Positions 33,998 through 43,195 of a DNA stretch of 64,000 bases are shown piece by piece. The stretch is from assembly GCA_002840535.1 (NCBI GenBank), contig PHBH01000012.1, positions 46,650-110,649 of the forward strand. The letters run 5' to 3'. The notes under the pieces are model-generated. The model saw only the letters and a list, made by a program, of their open reading frames with translations, did no database searches and was not told where the DNA came from. The stretch is from Deltaproteobacteria bacterium HGW-Deltaproteobacteria-15 (GTDB taxonomy: Bacteria; Desulfobacterota; DSM-4660; Desulfatiglandales; HGW-15). The number at the start of each line of letters is the position of its first letter. Within the stretch, counting starts at the first letter, position 1. Both the position numbers and the translations under genes were made by a program.

Positions 33998-35092
33998 TCA
34001 GTTGCCTTTTTCTTCATCGATAACGTGAATCGCCCTGATGGAAGCCTTCACCTCCATTCCTTCTTCCAGGTGGAGGGCGGTCGGATCGTGGTCCAAGACA
34101 TAGGCTACCAGGGGAAAACCGCAATTCAAGCGGACTTTTCTATAAAGCCATAAAGGAACGATCTTTTCGATCCTTGCGGGAAAAGTATTGGTCTCTCTTT
34201 CCGTCTCTCCAGGTCCTGCATTGGAAAGGCCGACGTTTTCAGCCCGGATGCACAGGAGCACCTTTTCCCCCTTCTTCCTTTCTCCAACCGCCGCAATCTC
34301 TCGACCCGACACAGAAGCAACGAATGTCCCCCCGCCGTTTCGGATGACTTCCCCTCTCAGAATCGTCTCGACCCCGACCAAAGAGGCGACAGGCTCGTTC
34401 AGGGGGCGAGCCATAACATCCTGAGGAGACCCAACCTGGAGGATTTCTCCGTTCCGCATCACTCCGAGACGCGTAGAGAGCCGGAGGGCTTCCTCGCGAT
34501 CATGAGTGACAAGGAGTGCAGTCGTCCTGGTTTCCCTGATGACCTGTTCAAGATCTTCGACCAGGGTCTCCCGGACGACCGGATCGAGAGCGGTGAAGGG
34601 CTCATCGAGAAAGAGGAGCTCCGGACTCGTAGCCATTGCCCGCGCAAGACTCACCTTGCGGGCCTCGCCGCCCGAAAGGGTGCGGGCGGCACGTTCCTTC
34701 AGGTCGGTGATCTTGAATCGTTCGAGGGCGGAAATGACGATTTTGTCGAGATCCTTTTTCTTCATGTCCCTGATTTTCAGGCCGCTGGCCACATTCTTGT
34801 AGACCGTGGTGTTAAAGAGAAGCGGTTCCTGGAGGACCATGGCCAGTCTTCTCCGGTACTGAAGAACCGGGAGGTTCTCTCCTATCCTGCGCCCCCTGAA
34901 AAGGATCTCTCCCCTGTAAGGCAGAAGGGAGCAGAGCGCCTGCAGGAGAGTGGATTTTCCGGCCCCGTTCGGGCCGATGAGGGCAAGGAACTCTCCTTCG
35001 GAGACAGCGAAGGAAGGGATGTTGAGAACGGGGGTCCCGCCCCTCACCACCCGGAGATCTCTGGCCTCCAAGACCGGGGATGTTCCGGTCAT
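33998..35092 (-). CDS. tupC: Tungstate/molybdate ABC transporter ATPase
   Basis: 364 residues. Walker A GPNGAGKST, signature LSGGEARKVSLARAMA and Walker B LLFLDEPFTALDP are present, followed by VTHDREEA. From about residue 255 there is a C-terminal extension with an oxyanion-transporter TOBE-like domain, including FPARIEKIVPLWLYRKVRLNCGFPLVAYV. It powers uptake with TupB. The start overlaps the tupB stop by four bases. Confidence 0.92.
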   Translation of the reverse strand: MTGTSPVLEARDLRVVRGGTPVLNIPSFAVSEGEFLALIGPNGAGKSTLLQALCSLLPYRGEILFRGRRIGENLPVLQYRRRLAMVLQEPLLFNTTVYKNVASGLKIRDMKKKDLDKIVISALERFKITDLKERAARTLSGGEARKVSLARAMATSPELLFLDEPFTALDPVVRETLVEDLEQVIRETRTTALLVTHDREEALRLSTRLGVMRNGEILQVGSPQDVMARPLNEPVASLVGVETILRGEVIRNGGGTFVASVSGREIAAVGERKKGEKVLLCIRAENVGLSNAGPGETERETNTFPARIEKIVPLWLYRKVRLNCGFPLVAYVLDHDPTALHLEEGMEVKASIRAIHVIDEEKGN

Positions 35093-35787
35093 CGCGCTTT
35101 CTCTCTTTGCTGCACATTGGTAAGGAACAGCGTGATCAGGTAAGCAAGCAGGAGAAGGATGATGGAAAGCGCGATGGCCACGTCGAAATTGCCGCGGCCT
35201 GTCTCCATCACGGTAGCGGTCGTCAGCACACGACTGTAGCCCTTGACGTTGCCGCCCACCATCATGGAAGCGCCGATTTCCGAAATCACGCCGCCAAAGC
35301 CGGCCATGACCGCGGCGAGCAGAGAGAGTCTGGCTTCCCGAATGAGCAGCCAGACCATCTGGAGCCGCGTGGCGCCGAGCGCCAGAATCTGGAGACGAAG
35401 TTTTTCAGGAAGCTGCTGAATGGCGGCCAGGCTGATGCCCGTGACTATGGGGGTAGCAATAAACGCCTGGGCAATGATCATCGCGAGCGGCGTATAAAGG
35501 ATGCCAAGAAATCCGAAAGGGCCGTTCCTCCAGAGGAAGATAGTGACGAAGAGACCCACGACCACAGGGGGAAGGGCCATTCCGGTGTTTATGATGCTTA
35601 CCAGGATCCTCCTGCCGGGAAATCTCGAGAGGGCGATGGCGACCCCTACGGATACACCGAGCACAAGGCTGATCAAGGTTGCGGTGACCGACACCTTCAA
35701 CGACAGGAAGGTGATTCCGATCACCTCCGAGTCCAACGTAAACAGAAGAATGAAAGCCTTCTTTATTCCTTCAAAAATGAGGTCCAT
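35089..35787 (-). CDS. tupB: Tungstate ABC transporter permease
   Basis: 232 residues with about five to six membrane segments. TupB-type motifs are GMALPPVVVGLFV, ATPIVTGISLAAIQQLP and the EAA-loop-like LALGATRLQMVWLLIREARLSLLAAVMAGFGGVISEIGASMMVGGN. It forms the membrane channel for the oxyanion delivered by TupA. Confidence 0.93.
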   Translation of the reverse strand: MDLIFEGIKKAFILLFTLDSEVIGITFLSLKVSVTATLISLVLGVSVGVAIALSRFPGRRILVSIINTGMALPPVVVGLFVTIFLWRNGPFGFLGILYTPLAMIIAQAFIATPIVTGISLAAIQQLPEKLRLQILALGATRLQMVWLLIREARLSLLAAVMAGFGGVISEIGASMMVGGNVKGYSRVLTTATVMETGRGNFDVAIALSIILLLLAYLITLFLTNVQQREKAR

Positions 35788-35909
35788 CTGTGCAGCCTAC
35801 AGGTAAACTCGAAATCCGAATATCGAAATCCGAAACAAATTCAAAACCCGAATGCTCTAATGTTTGTACGTCATTTGGTATTGTCTCGGATTTCGTGCTT
35901 CGGATTTTC

Positions 35910-36770
35910 TTATTTCCCCAGTTCCTCCACCTTCTTGCCGGCATCCGGGAAGAAGAGGGGCGCGCCGAACTTGTCAACGCCGAAGGTCTTGATGATGTCC
36001 TGGGTCTCTTTGGCTACCACGAAGTCGGCAAAAGCCTTCCCGCCCTTCGCATTTACCTTTGGCCATTTCGCAGGATTGACTTCGATAACGTGATAGATGT
36101 TAAGAAGTACGGCATCCCCCTCTACCAGGATGTCGAGGTTCAGGTTCTTTTTCAAAGCCAGATAGGTGGCACGATCCGTGATGGTATAGCCGTTCTTTTC
36201 GGCCGCCACGTTCAGGGTCTGGCCCATTCCGGCGCCGGTCTCCTGATACCACTTCTCCCCCTCGTATTTCAAGCCCGCCTGCTTCCAGATCGTTTTCTCC
36301 TTGGCATGGGTCCCGGAGTTATCTCCCCTGGAGATGAAAAGGGACTGTGCGGAGGCGATTTTCTTCATGGCCTCGAGAGTGGATTTCATCCCTTTGATTT
36401 TTGCCGGGTCTTTTGCGGGCCCTACGATGATGAAGTCGTTGTGCATGACCAGCCTTCGATTAATGCCAAAGCCGCCTTCAACAAATTCCTTTTCCGCGGC
36501 GGGAGAATGTACCAGCAGGACATCCGCTTCACCTTTTTTCCCCATGGTCATGGCCTGGCCCGAGCCCACGGCGATCGTCTTCACAAAATAGCCCGTCTTC
36601 TTTTCAAAGACAGGGATCAGGACGTCCAGGAGCCCGGAGTCCTGTGTGCTTGTCGTGGTTGCAAGGATGATTGTCTTTTCCTGGGCCTGCACGAAAGAAG
36701 CCCCGGCAAAAAAAATAATCATAGCGATTGCTGCGGAAAAGACCCACTGCCTGTGAAAAATCGGCTTCAT
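35910..36770 (-). CDS. tupA: Tungstate-binding periplasmic protein
   Basis: 286 residues. A Sec signal ends at VQAQ. The ligand motif ATTTSTQDSGLLDVL, with TTTS, is the tungstate-binding loop of TupA proteins. FISRGDNSGTH and YTITDRATYLAL complete the family pattern. It lies 122 bp upstream of tupB; that gap holds AT-rich GAAATCCGAA-type repeats of a common intergenic kind. Confidence 0.93.
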   Translation of the reverse strand: MKPIFHRQWVFSAAIAMIIFFAGASFVQAQEKTIILATTTSTQDSGLLDVLIPVFEKKTGYFVKTIAVGSGQAMTMGKKGEADVLLVHSPAAEKEFVEGGFGINRRLVMHNDFIIVGPAKDPAKIKGMKSTLEAMKKIASAQSLFISRGDNSGTHAKEKTIWKQAGLKYEGEKWYQETGAGMGQTLNVAAEKNGYTITDRATYLALKKNLNLDILVEGDAVLLNIYHVIEVNPAKWPKVNAKGGKAFADFVVAKETQDIIKTFGVDKFGAPLFFPDAGKKVEELGK

Positions 36771-36797
36771 ATAAATAACCCTCCTATTAAAAGAATG

Positions 36798-37685
36798 TCA
36801 GCTTTTGATGCCCTGTTTCGCTCTCCACTCCTTCGAGTTGGGGAAGAAGAGAGGGCTGCCGTACTTGTCCTTACCGAAATCCCTGATGATCTTCTGGCCT
36901 TTCTCCGGATCGGTCAGCCATTTCACGAACTTCATGGAGTCGCTGTAGTTTGCCTTCGGGAATTTCTTCGGGTTCACTGGAATGAGCGTCATGAAATTCA
37001 GGAGGTCTTTGTCGTTCTCAACAAGGATGACCAGCTTTATCTTGTCCTTGAGGGTGAGATAGGTTGCCCGGTCCATCACCGTATAGGCGCCCTTTTGGTC
37101 CGTATAGAGGAGGGTGGGGACGTTTCCCGTGTTCCCCTTGTCAAAGGTATTGTACCAGGATCCGGAAGGTTGGATCCCGGCCTTCTGCCACAGATTTTTT
37201 TCGGAAACGTGGGTTCCGGAATTGTCTCCCCGGGTGACAAAGAGGGCCTTCTTTGCCGCGATCTTCTTCAGCGCCTCGGTTGCGGATTTCATCCCCTTGA
37301 CGCCCGCAGGATCGTTTGCCGGACCCATAATCACGAAGTCGTTGTACATCAAGTCATATCTTTCGGTGCCGAACCCTTCAACGACAAATTTTTCCTCGAG
37401 AGATTTGGCATGTACCAGGCAAAGATCCACATGCCCCTTCTGGGCGATTTTCAGTGCCGCGCCCGTGCCTGAGCCCACATGACGAACCCGTATACCCGTA
37501 TCCTTTTCAAATGCGTTTTCAAGTGCCCCGACAATGCCCGCATCAATCGGTCCGATGGTGCTGGACAGGAGAATGAACTTGCTCCCTCCTGTTCCCGAAC
37601 CGTTCGTCGTCGCACAGCCCCACAACAGGAGCAGCAAGCCCATGAGAGAAACTTTCCAAAGACCCAAGCGATACACCTTTTTCAT
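36798..37685 (-). CDS. Second TupA-like binding protein, a lipoprotein with an altered ligand loop
   Basis: 295 residues. The signal ends in a lipobox, LLLWGC, so it is a lipoprotein rather than a free periplasmic protein. It aligns with TupA over its full length: VTRGDNSGTHVSEKNLW and YTVMDRATYLTL are conserved. The ligand loop reads LLSSTIGPIDAG, with SSTI where TupA has TTTS. It is the first gene of the operon, 27 bp before tupA. It may bind a different oxyanion or the same one with another affinity. A paralogue from duplication is likely. Confidence 0.85.
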   Translation of the reverse strand: MKKVYRLGLWKVSLMGLLLLLWGCATTNGSGTGGSKFILLSSTIGPIDAGIVGALENAFEKDTGIRVRHVGSGTGAALKIAQKGHVDLCLVHAKSLEEKFVVEGFGTERYDLMYNDFVIMGPANDPAGVKGMKSATEALKKIAAKKALFVTRGDNSGTHVSEKNLWQKAGIQPSGSWYNTFDKGNTGNVPTLLYTDQKGAYTVMDRATYLTLKDKIKLVILVENDKDLLNFMTLIPVNPKKFPKANYSDSMKFVKWLTDPEKGQKIIRDFGKDKYGSPLFFPNSKEWRAKQGIKS

Positions 37686-37864
37686 TAACTCCTCCTTTCT
37701 TAAGTCAAACCATCCATATGGCCGTGTTGATATAAAAGTTATAGGCGTCGGGGCGAACTCCTGTCAACAAATAATCGGCGGTATCTGCTCGTGCACGAGA
37801 AAAATCTTAACTCGCTCCGGCCCCTTTTAATCTGAGAGGGGAGGAGCGCTTTTTCCTAAAATCA

Positions 37865-37897
37865 CCTCCCCTTAGGCGAAGGGAGGCTAAGGGGAGG
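37865..37897. terminator. 11-bp hairpin upstream of the MFS gene
   Basis: CCTCCCCTTAG and CTAAGGGGAGG pair around an 11-nt loop in the 224-bp divergent region between the tup operon and the MFS transporter. There is no T-run. It may be a repeat rather than a terminator. Confidence 0.35.
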
Positions 37898-38032
37898 ACG
37901 GGAAGGGTTATGGGAGGTGAGAACAACAGAAGCCGATCAGGCAGGTCGGACAAGGTCAGGAGCATTCGGCTTCCTGTCGATGGCCACTTTCCGGATGACA
38001 ACGGCGAGACCTTTCAGATATGCTCCCTCACC

Positions 38033-39337
38033 ATGAACGAGTCGATCCAAACAGGGACGCGCGCCCCGGCTCATCTGGCTTGGTTGAGCTGGGGGCTTGG
38101 CGCGGCGTTTTATTTTTCCGGCTTTTACCAGCGGGTGGCGCCGGCAGTCATGACCGATCAGCTCATGATCGAGTTCGGTATTGGAGCTGCCGCGCTCGGC
38201 AATCTATCGGCGTTTTATTACTACAGTTACGTCGCAGTCCAGATTCCCACAGGCGTCCTGGCGGATGTGTGGGGGCCCCGCAGGACTCTGGGCAGCGGGG
38301 CCATCGTTGCTGCACTGGGATCCATTCTGTTTGCCTGCGCGCCGAACATCTTCATCGCCAATTTCGGCAGATTGATGATCGGTGCATCTGTGGGGGTTGC
38401 ATGGGTGGCCATGCTCAAGCTCGCAGCGCACTGGTTCCCACCCAATCGCTTTGCACTCGCCTCCGGCCTGGGTCTTTTCGTGGGATTGGGCGGGGCTGTG
38501 GCGGCCGGCGTTCCCCTGCGCTTTCTTGTGGATCACTTCGGATGGCGACCGGTGATGGGTATTTCCGGCGCATTGACCTTCCTGATCGGTATATCGATCT
38601 GGATCATTGTGCGCGATGATCCCGGCGAAAAGGGGTATGCAAGCTATGGAAGCGTATCGGGTCCATCGTCATCGGCCTCCCTGTTATCAGGGTTGAGGAC
38701 TGTTCTCCGGTTCAAGAACATGTGGCTTCTTTCCATCGGCCCGAGCGGCGTTGTCGGTCCTTTGCTTTCCTTTGCCGGCTTGTGGGGCGTTCCCTTTCTC
38801 ACTACCCACTATGGCATGTCGCCTTCGAGAAGCGCCGCTTACACCTCTACGATCCTGGTGGCGTGGGCAATCGGGGGTCCTGTTCTCGGAGCCCTTTCGG
38901 ACAGGGTCTGCAGGAGAAAAACCGTCTACCTGTGGGGATCCCTCGCCGCCTGCTGCGGATGGGGGTTTGTCCTGTTCGTCTCGGAGCTGCCGCTTTGGAT
39001 CCTGGCCGGGCTTTTCATATTGATCGGTTTTGCCTCCGGCGCCATGGTCCTGGGTTTCGCCTTTGTGAAAGAGTCGGTGCCGCCTGGTTATGCCGGCACC
39101 GGGGCGGGAGTCTGCAACATGGGGGTGATGATGGGGCCAATGATCCTTCAACCGCTGATGGGCTGGGTGCTCGACAGGCAATGGGACGGCCGCTTGATCG
39201 ATGGCGTCAGAATGTATGACCTGGCTGCATATCGTTCCGCGTTTCTGGTGATGATTGCATGGTCCATTCTGGCGGTTGTCCTGATTGCGCTTACCACCGA
39301 GACCTATTGCCGCCAGATAGTGAGGGCCGAGCGATGA
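38033..39337 (+). CDS. MFS transporter
   Basis: 434 residues with about twelve membrane segments. The MFS loop signature between helices 2 and 3 reads GVLADVWGPRRT, and GALSDRVCRRKTVY is its second-half counterpart. The substrate is not evident. ATG 38033 precedes a plausible first helix; an upstream start at 37910 would add a polar leader and is less likely. The stop overlaps the start of the EamA gene, so the two are coupled. Confidence 0.88.
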   Translation: MNESIQTGTRAPAHLAWLSWGLGAAFYFSGFYQRVAPAVMTDQLMIEFGIGAAALGNLSAFYYYSYVAVQIPTGVLADVWGPRRTLGSGAIVAALGSILFACAPNIFIANFGRLMIGASVGVAWVAMLKLAAHWFPPNRFALASGLGLFVGLGGAVAAGVPLRFLVDHFGWRPVMGISGALTFLIGISIWIIVRDDPGEKGYASYGSVSGPSSSASLLSGLRTVLRFKNMWLLSIGPSGVVGPLLSFAGLWGVPFLTTHYGMSPSRSAAYTSTILVAWAIGGPVLGALSDRVCRRKTVYLWGSLAACCGWGFVLFVSELPLWILAGLFILIGFASGAMVLGFAFVKESVPPGYAGTGAGVCNMGVMMGPMILQPLMGWVLDRQWDGRLIDGVRMYDLAAYRSAFLVMIAWSILAVVLIALTTETYCRQIVRAER

Positions 39338-40248
39338 AGACGACCAGAGGCTACATCTATGTGCTGCTGGCAGCCCTGATGTGGGCTTCCTCGGGAACAG
39401 CGGGAAAGGCCCTGTTTGAAGGCGGCATGACGCCGTTTGAACTGGTCCAGATCCGGGTGACCCTCTCCTCCCTGCTGCTCGGGGTTGTGCTCGCCATCTC
39501 TCCAAAAGAGTACCTCAAGATTCGCTGGAAGGACGTCGGATACTTTCTCGTTCTGGGGGTGGGGATGGCCCTGGTTCAGGGCACCTATTTTTTCACCATC
39601 AGCAAGATCCAGGTTGCCGCCGCCATCCTGATCCAATACCTTTCTCCCTTTTTCGTGGCCTTTTATTCCATCTTGTTCTGGAAGGAGCGTTTCACGGGGT
39701 TCAAGGCGCTCGCCCTGCTGCTGTCATTCGGCGGATGTTACCTGGTGGTGGGAGGATACGATCTGGAGCTGCTGAAGATGAATCGTCTCGGCATTATGGT
39801 GGGGGTGCTCTCGGCAATACTCTTTGCCGGGTACAGTCTTCTTGGCGAGCGCGGCATGCACCGGTATCGCCCGTGGACAGTTCTCTTCTATGCTCTCCTG
39901 TTCGCAGCGCTTTCCTGGCATGTTTTTTTCACCCCATTCCACTACCTCAAGGCAGGGTTCAGCGCGGCGCAATGGGGGTGGCTCCTTTACATCAGCGTCA
40001 TAGGCACCATCCTCCCTTTCGGGCTTTACTTTATGGGTGTCAACTACATCCGCTCCACAAGGGCCAGCATCACCGCGACACTGGAGCCGATCTCGGCCGG
40101 CCTCATGGCCTTCCTCTTCATCGGGGAGACCCTTAGTCCCCTTCAGATTCTTGGCGGCATTCTGGTCATCGGAGCGGTCGTCCTGCTGCAGCTCAGACAG
40201 GAACAGGACAAGCTGGCGCCCATCCTGATCCGGGGAAAGAAAGCGTAG
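39334..40248 (+). CDS. EamA/DMT-family transporter
   Basis: 304 residues with ten hydrophobic segments in two EamA repeats. The first holds LMWASSGTAGKALFEGG, and the second holds GVLSAILFAGYSLLGERGM and TRASITATLEPISAGLMAFLFIGE. Members export metabolites or amino-acid-like compounds. Its ATG overlaps the MFS stop (ATGA). Confidence 0.9.
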   Translation: MKTTRGYIYVLLAALMWASSGTAGKALFEGGMTPFELVQIRVTLSSLLLGVVLAISPKEYLKIRWKDVGYFLVLGVGMALVQGTYFFTISKIQVAAAILIQYLSPFFVAFYSILFWKERFTGFKALALLLSFGGCYLVVGGYDLELLKMNRLGIMVGVLSAILFAGYSLLGERGMHRYRPWTVLFYALLFAALSWHVFFTPFHYLKAGFSAAQWGWLLYISVIGTILPFGLYFMGVNYIRSTRASITATLEPISAGLMAFLFIGETLSPLQILGGILVIGAVVLLQLRQEQDKLAPILIRGKKA

Positions 40249-40252
40249 CCGC

Positions 40253-40335
40253 CTCTCGCCCGCTTCGCTGGAGAGCGCAGAGCTGAAAGAGAGGGTGAGC
40301 AACATTTCTCAATGCCGCTGTGCGGCATTGAGAAA
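40253..40335. repeat. Repeat copy and bidirectional hairpin between convergent genes
   Basis: CTCTCGCCCGCTTCGCT (40253-40269) is identical to 63889-63905. Further on, TTTCTCAATGCCGC (40305-40318) and GCGGCATTGAGAAA (40322-40335) form a perfect 14-bp stem with a 3-nt loop. It may terminate transcription from both sides. Confidence 0.6.
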
Positions 40336-40380
40336 ACTCTTTGCGCCTCTGCGTGCTCTGCGAGAGACACTCTTTGATTC

Positions 40381-41724
40381 CTATTTCATCCGCTCTGCGA
40401 TCGCCCTGGCAGCCAGCATGCCGCTTGCCGACGCCTGGAGAAGCCCCCTGCTGATCCCGGCCCCGTCCCCCACGGCGAAAAGGTTCTTCACCCTGGTTTC
40501 CATTTGCGGACTCACCTCGATGCGGTTGGAGTAGAATTTCACCTCCACTCCATAGAGCAGCGTGTGGCGGGAATTGACTCCGGGCGCGAGCTTTTCCAGA
40601 GCTTCGAGCATCTCCATGATGCTCAAGAGGTGCCGGTACGGAAACACGAAGCTGAGGTCGCCCGGGGTGGCGCTCTGAAGGGTGGGCCGGGTGAGACCCC
40701 TGGCGATTCGCGCGGGATTGCTGCGCCTCCCGGCGAGGAGATCGCCGAGACGCTGGACGATGGGGCCGCCGCCCAGCAGGTTGGCAAGGTGCGCGATGTA
40801 ACGGCCGTAGGCAATGGGGTCGTCAAAGGGCTCTGTAAAGGCACTGCTCACCAGAATGGCAAAGTTGGTGTTCTCACTCCTTTTATCCGCATAGCTGTGC
40901 CCGTTCACAGTGGTAATCCCGCCGTTTTCCTCCGTCACTACTTCACCGTAGGGGTTCATGCAGAAGGTTCGCACTCTTTCATCAAACGTCTTTGAGTAAT
41001 GAATAAGCTTCGATTCATAGGTAATGTCTGTAATCTCCCGGAGGACGACAGCAGGCAGCTCCACTCGCACGCCGATATCCACGGACGTTGCCCTTGTCTT
41101 GAGTCCGAGCGATGCGGCCTGCTCTTTCATCCATCTCGCCCCGGATCGGCCGGGGGCTGCAATCACAAAACGAGCGTTCACGACCGATCCGTCGCTGAGA
41201 AGGACTCCCTGGATCCGGCCTCCTTCGGCAAGCAGTCCTTTGACCCGGCACCCGGTGCGGGTCTCTACACGGCCGGCCAGGGAGCTCCGAAATCGCTCGA
41301 GAACGTTCCGGCAGTTCTCGGTTCCGATATGGCGGATGCGACTCGGCACAAGCTCCAGATCCGCGAGTCTTGCCCGCTCGGCGAGCGAGTCAAATCTGGG
41401 GGTTCTTTCCCCGAAGATCCTGTCCGGCGCCCCATGGGCCGCATACATTCCGTCTGCGGTCTCGAGTAATTGAAAAAGCGATCTCTCGTCCAGGTACTCT
41501 CCCAGCACACCGCCCACATGAGTCGAAAGGGTCAGTTTTCCGTCGCTGTACGCCCCCGCGCCACCCCAGCCGCAGAGCCTGTCCTCGACCGCTTCATGGC
41601 TGCGCTTATCCAGGTCTTTCCCCTGCTCAACCAGGAGAACCGGACCGATCCCCAGATCAGCGAAGGTCAGGGCCGCAAAAATACCAGCCGGTCCCGCGCC
41701 CACGATAATGGCTTCATAGTCCAT
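40381..41724 (-). CDS. FAD-dependent dehydrogenase (uncharacterised NAD(FAD)-utilising family)
   Basis: 447 residues. YEAIIVGAGPAGIFAAL is the FAD-binding start, GGAGAYSDGKLTLSTHVGG is a hallmark of this family (COG2509-type), and LFAVGDGAGISRGLLQASASG is the C-terminal FAD motif. The substrate is unknown. ATG 41724 has GAGGAGG upstream; the frame extends further upstream without a ribosome-binding site. Confidence 0.88.
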   Translation of the reverse strand: MDYEAIIVGAGPAGIFAALTFADLGIGPVLLVEQGKDLDKRSHEAVEDRLCGWGGAGAYSDGKLTLSTHVGGVLGEYLDERSLFQLLETADGMYAAHGAPDRIFGERTPRFDSLAERARLADLELVPSRIRHIGTENCRNVLERFRSSLAGRVETRTGCRVKGLLAEGGRIQGVLLSDGSVVNARFVIAAPGRSGARWMKEQAASLGLKTRATSVDIGVRVELPAVVLREITDITYESKLIHYSKTFDERVRTFCMNPYGEVVTEENGGITTVNGHSYADKRSENTNFAILVSSAFTEPFDDPIAYGRYIAHLANLLGGGPIVQRLGDLLAGRRSNPARIARGLTRPTLQSATPGDLSFVFPYRHLLSIMEMLEALEKLAPGVNSRHTLLYGVEVKFYSNRIEVSPQMETRVKNLFAVGDGAGISRGLLQASASGMLAARAIAERMK

Positions 41725-42091
41725 CGCGCCCCCTCCTCTGCACCCTTTTGTCGTGAATTCGAGATACCCCTTCCGAAGAGCGTAAGTAAAACAAGCAGCC
41801 CGTGTCAAGGGGACCGGAATCATGCTTGTGCTTGACACACTGTCGCCGATCCTCTATTTTCCTACCCACCAAAATCCAGTTCTTATAACGGCACCCGAGA
41901 AAAGTTGTGCGGGTGCGGCCCTGAAAAATGTACTCACGCTTCCTCTTCCATTCCACGCCAACAATCCTCTCACTCCTTGTTCGGCGGCATTATCGAATCG
42001 CTGCTTTATCGCATTGCTCATTTGAACCCAACAGTATGCCGGGGGGTCTCTGCATTGCAAGGTCAGGACATCCCCCGGTCAAGGAATGCCG
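41725..42091. other. Intergenic region, no gene seen
   Basis: About 365 bases between divergent genes. No reading frame with family features and no strong repeat are visible; it should contain the promoters of both neighbours. Confidence 0.5.
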
Positions 42092-43186
42092 ATGAGATAT
42101 CACTTCGAAAATTCTGGTGGAGTCGACAGGAGGGGTTTCCTCAGACAGGTTTTTGCGGGCGCACTGGTTGCAGCGTCCACCTTGTTTCCCGAGAAGACGG
42201 AAGCGGCGAGAATCTTTGACATCAAGAGTCCAAAAAGAAGAACCCGTCCGATGAGGAAGAGCACGCGATTCATCATTCTCCACACCACCGAGGCCGACGG
42301 TTCGGGCACAGTGGACTGCATCACGCAAAGCGGAACAGCAAGTTATGTCGTGGATCGGGCCGGAGCAATCTACAGGATACTGGGTAAGAGCCAGGTTTCC
42401 CTTGGGTGCGGCCGCAGCATGTGGAATGGTTTGGTCAATCTTGACAACCATGCGATTAACATTGAAGTCGTCGGTTATCATAACAAGTATCCTTCGGGCC
42501 TGCAGATGGAGAGTTTAAAGTACCTGGTCGGGGTCCTGATGAGAACTTACGGCATAAGCGCCGGGAAGGTGATGCCTCATTCCCAGGTGGCTTATGGGAG
42601 GCCGAACCGCTGGTACAGGCGTTCCCATCGAGGAAGGAAGAGATGCGGCATGATCTTCGCCACGGACCCCGTTAGAAGGAGGCTGGGCCTGTTGGATAGA
42701 CCCCGGTACGACCCTGACGTCCGTGTGAAGCGGCTCACAGTCGGGGACGAATACCTTTCGAAGGTCCTTTACGCCAAAATGAGCAAACAGGAACTTGCCG
42801 CAATCACCTCGCAGCCCTCGCCGGATTCTGAAGACGAAGATCTCGCTGTAGGAACAGTGCAAAAAGGCCAGACTGTCTGGGAGTATGCGGGAGACGAATA
42901 CGCGAGCGAAACGACGATCTATCTTCTTCCTGACGGACGCATAAGACGTGGCGACGATCTCCTTAAGGAAAAATTCGACTTCCACAATGTTCAACCCGGG
43001 ACCCGCATTGCCGTAGGCTATACCCTTGGCGGGTGCGTGACCGGTGAGAGAACGCCCTTCAGCATCGCCGGCCAGAACTGGAACAGACCGGATACGTTGT
43101 ATCTCACGGATGGCAAGGTCATCACGGGCGACGAGATTAACGATGTGCAAATTCCAGCTGGAACCTTCCTTCTCTTCAGAAAATAA
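42092..43186 (+). CDS. Tat-exported N-acetylmuramoyl-L-alanine amidase (type 2 / PGRP-like)
   Basis: 364 residues. The twin-arginine signal is GVDRRGFLRQVFAGALVAAST. The amidase_2 domain has FIILHTTEADGSGT (zinc-binding His), AINIEVVGYHN and GKVMPHSQVAYG (second His). The C-terminal ~110 residues, with VQKGQTVWEYAGDEY and IAVGYTLGG, may bind the cell wall. It cuts the amide bond between MurNAc and the peptide. AAGGA sits 6 nt before ATG 42092, and another ATG lies at 42086. It is convergent with the MltD-like gene, which also works on peptidoglycan. Confidence 0.85.
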   Translation: MRYHFENSGGVDRRGFLRQVFAGALVAASTLFPEKTEAARIFDIKSPKRRTRPMRKSTRFIILHTTEADGSGTVDCITQSGTASYVVDRAGAIYRILGKSQVSLGCGRSMWNGLVNLDNHAINIEVVGYHNKYPSGLQMESLKYLVGVLMRTYGISAGKVMPHSQVAYGRPNRWYRRSHRGRKRCGMIFATDPVRRRLGLLDRPRYDPDVRVKRLTVGDEYLSKVLYAKMSKQELAAITSQPSPDSEDEDLAVGTVQKGQTVWEYAGDEYASETTIYLLPDGRIRRGDDLLKEKFDFHNVQPGTRIAVGYTLGGCVTGERTPFSIAGQNWNRPDTLYLTDGKVITGDEINDVQIPAGTFLLFRK

Positions 43187-43195
43187 GTGACAGCC

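Noticed and set aside
35790..37472. A 560-codon plus-strand frame
   Set aside because: Antisense to the two TupA-like genes, with no domain pattern of its own.
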